NCBI GenBank assembly: GCA_001600615.1
Contig: BCKK01000005.1
Location: 682,001 to 746,000, forward strand
From: Dioszegia crocea
Lineage: Eukaryota > Basidiomycota > Tremellomycetes > Tremellales > Bulleribasidiaceae
Reading direction: 5' to 3'
DNA: 64,000 nt
A program made the position numbers and the translations under genes. Of this stretch, positions 9,347-19,635 are shown piece by piece. Under the pieces are notes generated by a model. That model searched no databases. It had not been told where the DNA came from and saw only the letters and a list, made by a program, of their open reading frames with translations. Numbering within the stretch: position 1 is the first letter of the stretch; every line of letters begins with the position of its first letter.

Positions 9347-12081
9347 AAACTCTCTGATCCCAATGAGGCACGCGGGTCGAACATACACTCAAGCCACAAC
9401 GCAGCTTGAGGGACATACATCTGCCCAGCTTCCAGTCCCACCGCCATACCCGCTCGCCCGCACGATCGGCCCGCCCTTCCGCTTCACCGTCAATGTATAG
9501 ACCGTCTCCCCTCTTGTTGGCGGGTCGTAGAACCACTTCAGCGTCTGACCCTTCAACTCGGTCCGGCCTGTCGATACCTGGATATCCGCCGCCAGTGCCA
9601 TCGAGTCCGTCCATGGCGAGCATGGTCGGGATGCTGAGCCTTCGGTAGCTGTGATTGTGGATGATCTCGACCCCGACCCATTCTTCTCCTTCTCCTTCGC
9701 GCCCTGTACAAGAGAGACTCTGGACGAGTTTGTCGAGCGGTCAAGGAGTGATTGGGCCTCTCCAAGATCGGCCGCATAGTGGATGAAAGGGAGGTACACC
9801 TCTGTTGCAAGGCCCTCTGAGACCTTGTCGGCTGCGGTAACTCGGACGGTGAGTTTGAAGGACGAGGTGTAGAAGTCAAAATCGGCCCGGACAACCTGAC
9901 CGACTGTGGCGATGGGGTAAGGACGGCAGATGGCGTCGATGGCTCGGGCACCGTCAAGGATGAGGGAGGAGGAGAAGTCGCCGGAAGAAATTCGGGAAGG
10001 TGTGAGTGGGGATTTTGGGGGTGTGGCAGAGGTAAGGGTAATGCTGGAATTTGTCGAGGAGATCTGAGAGGCTGCAGTGCGTGCTGCTTCGACTTCGGAG
10101 GGCTTCTCCATGTCGTCCGCAGACCAGAGTGAGAGGTCTTCACCATTCCTGCGGGTCAGCTATGACTCGAAGTGCTTATTGATGTGGCACTTACCAGAGA
10201 TCCCCCCATTCGTGGCTGTTGTCGGGTACGTATGTCCACAGTGTGAAATTGAGGGCATTTGGCCCATCCAACGCACTCATAGACGCATCCCACGCTCGCC
10301 GCTGCATTGTATAGTCGCCTTCACCCTTGCCGCCATCGACGAAACCATACGCCTTTTTGTCATCCTGGTGTGTAAGCTCGAGCTCGTGACGTTGTCCGTT
10401 AGCAAACAGCTTACCATATCATAGGGACACCCTATCTCTCCAATGAGTGTCGGGTACGCCCCCAAACACTCTTTGGTATCAACCGCAAACGTCGCCAACT
10501 CATCCTGCATCATTCGCTTGATGGCGCTATCCCCAATTTTAACAGCCTGGACGACGTTCCAGTATTTACCACGAATCATTCCAAGGGCATCGGCATTGAA
10601 CCAGTTCCAGTGCTTGGTCATGAGTGTCAGACCGTCGTAGAAGTGCGGGGATGATGCTGCGCGCTTGGATAGCAGGGATTCGGGAAGAGGGGGTGGTCGA
10701 TGGAATACCGGAGGTTGAATGAAGAGGATGGCTTCATGGTGGATCTTTCGAATCCGGGTACCATATTCGACAAAGTGGGACGCCCAGAAATCGGGGACGT
10801 AGTGTGCCTCTTTTGTTGGGTCGGTGGGGTATTTCGAGAAATAGAAGGGTTTGAGCGCGGTATTGGTTGATGGGTCCCATAGGCCGTGTTGGGCCCAGAC
10901 TGGCCGATGAGCTTGGAATATTCCGGACAAGGTGAGACTTACTGCACTCTCCCAACGTCCATCCTGGATCTCTCTTCCATCCGAATTTACCTCCACCTCG
11001 TTCCTGCTCGCCAGCCTCGTCCAGCCACACCTTCACACCCTTGGGATCTATCCTGACGCGCTTAGACTTCGTCGGTCCCAGTGGCCCAAAGTACCAATCC
11101 TCCACATCTACCGCCTGACCCATGCACATCCGCATACCCTCCAATGGCGTCGGCATCGGCCCCTTCTTCAGCTGGATAGACGGATGCACCTTGTTTAGAT
11201 CTGGGTGTCCGACCATTCCTTCCCCAGGCTCGTTCATGCTATCCCACCCAATGACACACTCATCGTACAACCCAGGCTCAGCCGCGATCTTCTTCGCGAG
11301 TGCTTCGACGGCGCCGAAGAAGTGACCCTGTAGATAATCCTGGATGTTCTTGCCGTCGATAATGCATTTCGGGGCGAATACCTTGCCGGCGTAGAAGAGT
11401 GTGAAGACGGTTTGACAGACCATGCGAGTGTAATTGGTTCCCCAGATCATTCCGGGGAAAGTGGCTGGTTTGGGTTCGGAAGGGGAGGGCCATTCGCAGT
11501 GGATCAACGCGCCGTATGTCTCAGCCATGTGGTGAGGGTCAATACCGCAGGCGTAGAGTGTCCAGAGAGGTGCGCCGGACCCGCCGGAGAATCTCGACCA
11601 CTGTCGTGTGAGCTTGGGCAACGGTATCACGGAAAGTCGAACTCACCACGTCCTGATGCGGATCCATGAACACTCTGAATCCCCACTCCTTACACTTCTT
11701 CAACACCTTGACAACATAGTCCATATACTCCTCATCGTACTTGCCCGGCCCGGCATGCTCCAGTGCCTCCCAAGTGAAGACATACCGCAGCATGTTGAAG
11801 CCCCACGCGCGCAGGCGAGCAAGGTGAACATCGGCCGATCCATCCTCTAGGTTCAAGGGCCGATTGACAAAGTCTCCCTTGCCTTCGTCTCCTTCCTCCC
11901 AGAATCCTTCTCGTTGCCATGATGGACGGTTCTGCGGAGCTTTTGCACCTCCGGAAAGGTTGACACCGCGTAAGAGAAGGGTACGACCGTTGGTGTCTTG
12001 GAAATGGGCGGTTGAAGCGTGAATGTAGGAAGGCGGCACGCTTTGACCCGTCACGGGTGATACAGCCGGTGTGGGAGCCAT
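9302..12081 (-). CDS. EGCrP/Sgl1-type glycoside hydrolase family 5 (GH5_12) sterol/ceramide glucosidase (6 exons, 835 aa)
   Basis: Exons 11647-12081, 10943-11600, 10415-10899, 10195-10364, 9419-10148, 9302-9331. Family landmarks: [15 protein letters not shown] near the N-terminus, [19 protein letters not shown], acid/base Glu in WDSMNEPG (about 269) and nucleophile Glu in [10 protein letters not shown] (about 519), then a C-terminal beta domain. Cryptococcus members EGCrP1 and EGCrP2/Sgl1 hydrolyse glucosylceramide or ergosteryl glucoside in the cytosol. Sequence alone does not tell me which this is; no signal peptide is visible, fitting a cytosolic enzyme. The last exon rests on a GTATGT...GCTGACTTCTTAG intron; without it the protein would end at 9389. 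The last exon and acceptor are duplicated at about 6390-6431. Convergent with APH copy B and divergent from the calpain gene. Confidence 0.85.
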
Positions 12082-12341
12082 TTTTTTTCTCTGTTATATA
12101 ATTGAAGAGCAGGTCGAGCGCTGCTTTTGGTGGCTCTGAGCGACCCGGGGATATGAAAGATACAGTCAAAAGAGACGATGAAAAGATACGCAGCTTGGTC
12201 GGACGATGGAGCCGGTCAAATTAGAGTTCTGATGTCATTTCTGGGCGTTTTGTCGCCCTTACGACATGCCGTAAACCCCCATCCTTCACCAACATCCCTT
12301 ATGCCCCACTCTGCTCACTCTTACTCGACCTATAGAGAGGT
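12082..12341. promoter_or_regulatory. 260-bp divergent promoter (glucosidase / Rim13 calpain)
   Basis: This short region must serve both the GH5 gene (start 12081, minus) and the calpain gene (start 12342, plus). T-rich tract at 12082-12090 and C/T-rich sequence before 12342; no further motif is claimed. Confidence 0.5.
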
Positions 12342-15330
12342 ATGGCCTTCAACACCTATGCGCAGGGTCTCAAGATAGCATCGGCAAGTCTAGAGTCTCC
12401 TTTACAAAATTGTATGAGGTGGCTAACATATTTAGGATCTCGCTCAACGCGCCGTATTGGCCGAATCATCCCTCTCCTCACTGGGCCCCCTCACTTCCCC
12501 ACTACCGACCTTACAAAAGGCCTTTCCATACTACATCTCCGCAGCCGAGACCTACTCGCATCTCCTGGCGTCAAACCTAGTCCCTGATGCCGAAAAGGCA
12601 GGTATCAAGCGGAAATGGAGACTGGTGCTTGAGCGGGCGGAAAAGGTCAAGAATAGGATAGAAGAGTTAGGCGGGCAGGCGGGCAGAGTAGGCGTCGGCG
12701 ATGAAGGCGAGGAAGAGGCTGTCAGGCGCCGAGGGGGGAAGATGAATGGTGTGGATGTGGAGAGGTGGTCCGTGCCACCAGATAGGGAGTTCGAGCTCAA
12801 AGGCGAGGGGTTCAGAGCTGGATCTCAGCCGGACCTTACACCCCAGCAAGGCGTTCAGGTCGAGTGGTCAGAGATCGATCCGAAAGGATGGGATGTGGAA
12901 GTAGGCAAGGGTGAGAGGTGGGTGATAAATCAGGGAGCCGGCGCGGACTGTAGTGTGGTCGCAGGACTGAGCGTCTGCCTCGAGTATAATCGACAATGGG
13001 GAACACAGGTTAGTTCAGCGTACAGGATCTTTCAATCACAGCTGATTACATAGCTTGCTGTCGAAAGTTTGTACCCGAGAGCTCCGTCATCACAGCCACG
13101 ACGCTCGGAGAACGGTAAACACGTCTTGAAGCTGTTATTGAATGGTGATTGGCGCGGGGTGAGCATATGTCTATCGAGCACATGCATAGAATCCAGCTAA
13201 CATCCATCAGATCGTGATCGACAATCTTCTACCCCGATCATCCAGTACCCAACTACCTTTACACGCAACTTCTCACCCGCTCTCACCCACCTCAAATCCT
13301 AGCCCATCATCATCTACACAAATCGGACCTCCATGGATACCCCTAGCGCTCAAAGCGTTCTTTCTAGCCCATGGCGGATACTCGCTTCGCGGCTCAAATC
13401 CGGCTCCGGACATATATGCCTTCACGGGCTGGATCCCGGAACGTATCAGCCTCCGAGAAGGGTTTCAGCGCGAAAAGGAGTGGGACAGAGTGTATGCAGC
13501 GTGGAAGAAGGGCGAAGTGTTGGTAACTCTCGGGACTGGAAAAGAGGCAGGGGAGAGGTTGATCCCTCTACATGCTTATGCTGTACTTGGTGAGTATTCC
13601 GCGAAATGCCACTGGGAGCCCAAAGCTGATGTTGAAGATGTCAAAGAACAGGACGGCGAGCGGATATTTGAAGTGTTTGATCCGGGTCTACCGGCCGAAT
13701 CGACGTTGCCAGACCTTGAGGATGCAGTGGCGGGTATGCAACTCGATGCTGGGGAACCATCGGCCAGACGGACAGGCCTATTCACCATGACGTGGGATGA
13801 GGTCTGTACCGAGTTTGACGCCCTAAATCTCAATTGGAACCCGTCGCTGCGGCCGGTCGTAGCTAAGCGACATTGGTAAGTTTCAGCTGACCACTTCAGA
13901 TATATCTTCGTGGAAGCTGATGAGATAGGAGCTGGGCAAAACCGAATACATCAGGAAGCAGCCCAGCGAGTCATCCTCGATATCGGTTGTCAGTATCTGC
14001 TGCATCGCCCGGAACAGAGGTGTGGATCTTGCTCTCGCAACACATTGTCAGCAAAGAGCGGGCATTCGACGATATTGCGCTTCATGTCCTCGAGGAGCAT
14101 ACTGCTCGGAACACGACAGCACAATTGCAGAGCATGGCGGTAAGTTCCTTGATCCGACCATACTCGTACTAAGCTTGAACTTTTCGCTGATAGGCCAGAG
14201 CCCATACTCCAACGCCCAGCATGTCCTGTATCGTCACACTCTCCGGTCCGGGTCCACCAGCCTCCACATCACCCCATCTCGGGATCGGGGTTTCTCCCGG
14301 TCAGACTTCACTCTACACGCATTCGGACCGCCAGGCTCAGAGATGTCTCTCGAGAGGATATCGAACACTCTGGGATTTTCGCAGAGCGTAAATGGCACTT
14401 TGACTTCCCGGTCTGCTGGAGGTCATGCGGGATGGCCGAGTTATGGCAGTAATCCGCAGTACAGCATTACAGTCGGTGATCCGTCTGAACGCCCTGGGGA
14501 ACGGAAGGGTGAAGTCAGGATGCAGGTGGGCGGCGAAGAGGAAGGACCGTGGAATGTCAAGCTTCTCTGGAGTGATGGTGGACTCGTATATGAGTGAGTT
14601 ACATGCAGTTTGTGAGATGCTGTTGCTTACTGGTGTAGCATTTCTGACGATTCGATCGTCGCTGATTCTGGACCATACGCCTATGGATTGGCCTTTGCGC
14701 AAGCGGACCCTGTTGCTTGTAAGCTCTATCCATCGCGGTGTGGACTCGGACTAGCTGACATGGTGCCAGCGGGAACATACACCGCTATCGTCAGCTCATT
14801 TGAACCTGGCGTTGCTGGAAATTTCACCTTCACTTGCGAATCCGCCTTGCCCGTGACTATTGCGCCTATCCCTCCAGAGGGTGCTGGTCTGTACCACAGG
14901 AGTATCGAGGGGAAGTGGTAAGTCCACCTCGCCTTATGCCAAAAGGCTGACAATTAGGACGGAAACCAACTCAGGCGGCCGACCCAGTCTGAATCAATAT
15001 CACCTGAACCCACATATCGACATCCTTGTTCCATCCCCCTTAATCTTACAATGTCGCCTGCATCACCCATCCCAAAGCTCGAATGTACCTCTCAATCTTA
15101 CTCTTTTCAAAAGGGCCGCAGGAGGCGGCATAGGCGAGCAAATAGCTACAAGCGGGCCATACTCGGATACGATCTCCGGTGTGAGGATACAGAGGACGCG
15201 ACCTGGAGTAATCAAGCAAGGGGTATATGTGCTGGTTCCAAGTGGGTATGCGAGAGGAGAAGGGAGAGGGAAAAGTTGGAAGGTCGATGTTTGGGCCGAT
15301 GGGCCGTTCAGTCTGGAGGCCGGGAAATAG
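12342..15330 (+). CDS. RIM13: Calpain-like cysteine protease, Rim13/PalB family (9 exons, 863 aa)
   Basis: Exons 12342-12383, 12436-13008, 13054-13158, 13211-13875, 13929-14139, 14199-14593, 14639-14718, 14770-14917, 14958-15330. The N-terminus is helical and MIT-like (about 1-80), then the calpain core follows: Cys in QGAGADCSVVAG (about 185), HGGYSLRGSNPAPDIYAFTG, His in LHAYAVLGEY (about 360) and Asn in NLNWNP (about 449). Beta domains follow, including AGWPSYGSNPQYSI. In fungi this protease acts with ESCRT proteins to cleave Rim101/PacC in alkaline-pH signalling. The length fits PalB. The first intron needs a GC donor (GCAAGT at 12384) to keep frame. The acceptor at 13928, not 13899, avoids a TGA. 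Head-to-head with the EGCrP-type glucosidase. Confidence 0.9.
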
Positions 15331-15821
15331 CGATCTAGAGTGGATCGAGCGGCATCTTCTAATTCTTCGTGCGCATTGTCGAGCACGGAAGGATAGTCTA
15401 TCATCTTTTGGGTACATTGCCATGATTTGTATGGACACCTTCAGGCATTGACGAACACGGTCTCGCCCTAGCTGGTCACGCACACAAAGGCCCATCGGAC
15501 AGACGCGTTTCCATCGGAAGTGTTTCAGGCTGCCCAAAATTTAGTTACGGCATGGCAACTCCACTGTCAACTTTGCTCAAACGCGTCCAAGTTGAGTGTA
15601 ACTTTGCACCATCCTTGGACATTCACTACATCCCCCTTCCTTCCCGGGTCGTCGACAAGCAGTCGACAGTCGTTAGCTACCTGCGCGCTCAAGGCTCTGA
15701 TTCTACCCCTTCACTCAACCCCTCCTTCCCCTCCAACTTCCACTCCCGCCACCCCTGTCATAGTCAGGTCAACCCGTCCTTTCCCCACCTCCACGTCTCC
15801 ATTTTGGCCCTGCTGGCCATT
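15331..15821 (+). promoter_or_regulatory. 3' UTR of RIM13 and C/T-rich leader of the RTC4-domain gene
   Basis: No separate gene is supported. An upstream ATG at 15552 is in frame with the RTC4-domain gene and would add 90 residues. That translation is the Ser/Pro/His-rich type expected from a C/T-rich leader, so I treat it as untranslated. Confidence 0.45.
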
Positions 15822-18800
15822 ATGGAAGATATTCTTGCGGAACATGGTGGTCTAGCCCGATCGCAGTTCGACGAGCCCGCCGAAAGACCATCGAAACCGC
15901 CTAGGGCTCGGCGGGATCCTATAATCACCCCGGCTCAGAAGGTCCCAAGGCCTGGCGTGGGAGGGCCGAAATTGGGCATGGTGGGCATAGGCCGACAGGC
16001 CTCGGCGGTATCAACGACAGGAATTCACCGAACGGGCCCCTCGATCCTTGCGTACAAGCCAAATCCAGGAGCGGTTGCCAAGGCTCAGAATGGGCAGTCT
16101 CAAGGGTCGACATTCTCGGCTGTCCCATCGAATACTTTCTATGCTTCGGGTTCATCAAAGCCATCACGGGATGCCGATGGTGGGAGCTCAAAGGCATCGA
16201 CTCAATATGCCCTAAAAGCGAACGGGTCACCGAAGCGGACTCCAGCTAGCTCTTCGAGCCGTCAAAGCCAGCCGTCCTCCTCTCGACAAAACACAGCGGG
16301 ACCATCTCGTCCCGCCAGACCAAAATTTGTCGAACGGACTGAGTCTCCTCTACCAGAGGCGTTGACTCCGGAGAGCGCTGTCGCAGCTCGTCGGAGAGGA
16401 CTACAGCGAGCCGCAGAACGGTCTTCGCCGGACGCTACGGCTGGATTTCGGGATGGCGGTGCATCAGACTCGGACACTGTCGATATTATGGGTCGTCCGC
16501 AGTCTCCTCAATCACCCACTCCCAAGGAGACGCCGATTCGTGTCAGGGTTGCGCGGAGACTAAACGATGAACTGGATGAGGTTGAGACAGAGAGAGGAAA
16601 GAAGAAGGCGCAGACTGCAGGCAAGAAGAAGGAGACGGAGAAGGAAGGAGGCGCGGCTACTGGGAAGGGCAAGGGCAAGGCGGCTGTGAAGGAAGATGTG
16701 AATGCCGTGAAGGCTGCGAAAGGCCAGATTGACAAGGTCAAGAGGGCCAAGAAGGATGGCGGAAATTGCGAGGACGCACACGGCATCATCACCATCGATG
16801 GCGACGACCAGTCGAACGATCCCGACGACGACCCTTTGGACAGTATATCGGATCGCGAATCCGCAGATTGCCAGATCATCACGAAGCCAAAACTCACATT
16901 GACCTCTTTGTTGGCCACACCACCCAAATCCTCCACCAAAACTTCCTCCAAAGCCAAAACGAAAGCTGCTGTCATCCCGCCGACGAAATCGAAACGCAAT
17001 TCTAACCGTGTCATCATGTCAGACGAGGAAGGCGACGACAACGAACCATCCGCCTCGGGATCTGCGTTGCCCACGGCATCGCCGAATACCAGAGCGAGGC
17101 GGAAGAAGGAGAAAGAGAACGACGATCGGGATAGTAAAATCATTGAGGACCTGGCTCAATCGGCATCGCAGGAGACGCCGAAGAAGAACCCCAGTCAGAT
17201 CAAGAAGGCTACTCAGGAGGAGATTGATCAGGAGCAGATGTTGAATAACATTATACTGGATATGGACAAGCAGGAGGAGGCGGATTTGAAGGAGAAGCGA
17301 ATCAAGGGGAAGAAGCAGAATGTGGAGAAGGAGGAGCAGTTTATGCAGGCAAGAAAGGAGATGCAGGAGTTCGAGCTTCGAGCTGAAGGTAAAATGTGAG
17401 TATAACGTCTAGTCTACCGGAGAATAGGAAAGACGCTGACTCTGATGTAGCAAAGGCGTTCTTCAGCTGGGCTCCAAAGACGACTTTGACGATTCAATCA
17501 GAGTCACGCCGTCTGCGCACACGCCAGGCCAGCTGGAAGATCTTATATGTCCAGTATGTCACCCCGAGCTCTTTAACAAGACGGTTCATTTGCTAATGTA
17601 CCAGTTCTGCGGTGGTGATATGCCCATAGACGCCGATCAAGCATTCTACAAACTCAAAGATGAACTCTGGAAGATTTCCACTACACCTCGCAAATCGTCC
17701 AAATCCAAACTTCGCCAAGTCGACCTTTACAAACGTGTCGATTTCTGCAACTGGCACGATGCCCTCACTACCATCATTCCAGCTGGTGAGGCGGCGAATT
17801 ATCCAACCAACATTGAATTTGAGCGTATTCCGGACCGGCTCGAGACAGAGTGGATCAGGACCAAATTGGAGTGGTTGGCAAAGATCCCACTGAGGAGTGA
17901 GAGCTTCAAGGAATATGTGGGGTTGATTGATGCGAATGGGAATGGATGGTGGAAGATGGCGCAGTTGAAGAATATGGCGATTGTCTCAGCTCGATCAGCG
18001 GGATAGTAAGTCTCAACATACTACTCTAGATTATAGCTGACAAACATCAGTTATGGAGTACTTGGTCAATCCATCATTACTGAGCATCTCAAAAACTTGC
18101 TCGAGTGGGGCTACTTCCCTACGCTTATCTCCACCCCGGGCGAGATTCTCCGCATCGATCCCTTGACGGCAGACGAATATATCGCAAACATCATGGTTCC
18201 CGAGGCGGCGATCTTGCTCATCATGGATGATCTGGACGAGGAGTCGATCATGATGAAGACCGGATCCATTGAGCAAAAAGCGGAACTACGAGCGAGTGCG
18301 GAGTTGACATGGAAGCAGAGTAAGGAGTACGGGATATGGAAGTACAAGGAGTCTGATGAGGGCAATCAGCTTCTGGAGGATATGCAGGAGAAGAAGGGAG
18401 AAATGAAGCGGAAGTTTGGGAAGGTTAGGCGGGAGGCGCGAAGCGAGGCAGAGGCGAGACAGCGGATCAAGGATGCTACGGCGGAAGGAGAGAAAGTTAA
18501 GAAGCGGACGAGTGACTCATCGGTGTCGATCTCAAACAAACCTGCAAAAGCTCGGAAATTACCTCGAGATGATGATCCCATCATCATGTCTTCGGGTTCA
18601 TCCTCTTCCTCTCGCTCGACAGCTTCGTCGGGTGTCCCAGTCCCAGTCCCATCGAAATTTCCTTCCCAATCGGCGGCGCAAAACCAACACCGTTCGAAAT
18701 CAACGAAATTTTCATCGCCACTTTCCACACCTGGCAAAAGCTCCGTCGCTTCATCCTCTTCCTCCTCCCGGACAAATCACACCAGCTCGGCGGTTAATGA

Positions 18801-19020
18801 TGAGATGGGTGATCTCACCCTCAAGGGCACAAATCCTTCACCTATTCTTCGGCAGACTGCCACCAATGTGCCCTCCAAGCAGCTCGGGAAGTTTCCGTCG
18901 GGTGGCCGGGGTGGGAATGCGGCTCAGAAGGGGTTCACAAAGACCGACAGCCAGAGGTCTCATGTCAGCGAATGTTACAGTGAGGGTGACATGGACTGGT
19001 CGGCTGCGATGGTATTGTGA
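15822..19020 (+). CDS. RTC4-domain nuclear protein (4 exons, 1015 aa)
   Basis: Exons 15822-17395, 17451-17553, 17605-18005, 18051-19020. About 525 residues of Ser/Pro/Lys-rich disorder precede a short CPFC motif (about 558) and an RTC4-like domain (about 595-770): DLYKRVDFCNWHDAL, a hydrophobic core, then the signature GYYGVLGQSII. RTC4 is named from yeast screens on telomere capping; its molecular role is poorly known. The tail is again Lys/Ser-rich with coiled-coil potential. The start MEDILAEHGG at 15822 is preferred over the in-frame ATG at 15552, whose extension looks like leader. The 51-nt intron at 17554-17604 is a multiple of three and stop-free, so retention would replace CPFC by CPVC plus a 17-residue insert. 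Confidence 0.75.
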
Positions 19021-19635
19021 GAACTTCCTAGTGGAGCTGCGATGTCAAATGAGATGGAAGGCAGGCGGGTATGGGAGGATGACACTGTGACACCGGTCCA
19101 AAGGTGATGAAGTGGAAAATAGATGTATACTGTGAGGGACGGGAGAAGACAAGGATCACAGGAGGTGTCATGTCCCTTACGACTCCTTCATGTCGGAGGG
19201 ATTTAGGCGTTGTATTCTTAGATAGACACATGCAGAAGCCCGCCATAGACATATGTATCATACTCCATGTATACCCTGACTGTTTACCCATCTCTTGTGT
19301 GGAGTGGATGCGGGGTAGATGCTAATAAGAATTGCCGAAAGCGGCAAGAGCGCGAAGTTTTTTGCTTCCAAGTCTCCCGTGCGTTAGAGGCGGATCGGAA
19401 CGGAACAACACATACAACAATCAATTCATCTACACCTTGCACCTTACAGACACACCTGCCTCTCAACCATCGCCATCAACCGACGAGCGAGCCCGTAGCC
19501 CGCGACACCACCCAGCGCATCTCGAATCGAGTTCCGGCCCATACCTCCCGAGACGCGAGAAAGCCATAGGGGGTCCATCCGGCTACAACACCCGGGAGCG
19601 TGTGTCTACGCTCCCTGGTGGCATCAGACATTATC
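19021..19635 (+). promoter_or_regulatory. Intergenic region before the FHL1-like gene
   Basis: Holds the RTC4-gene 3' UTR and the promoter/leader of the forkhead gene. Short ORFs here are unconvincing. The frame upstream of 19636 is open back to 19600 without an ATG. Confidence 0.45.

Noticed and set aside
12342..12587. Unspliced first ORF of the calpain gene
   Set aside because: Skipping the intron loses the MIT-like frame; the GC-donor intron keeps the downstream calpain frame.
13876..13899. Acceptor at 13899 in the calpain gene
   Set aside because: Makes an immediate TGA; the acceptor at 13928 gives a continuous calpain frame.
16508..17143. 211-codon minus-strand ORF
   Set aside because: Shadow of the Lys/Glu/Ser-rich RTC4-domain exon; composition is the antisense of those codons.
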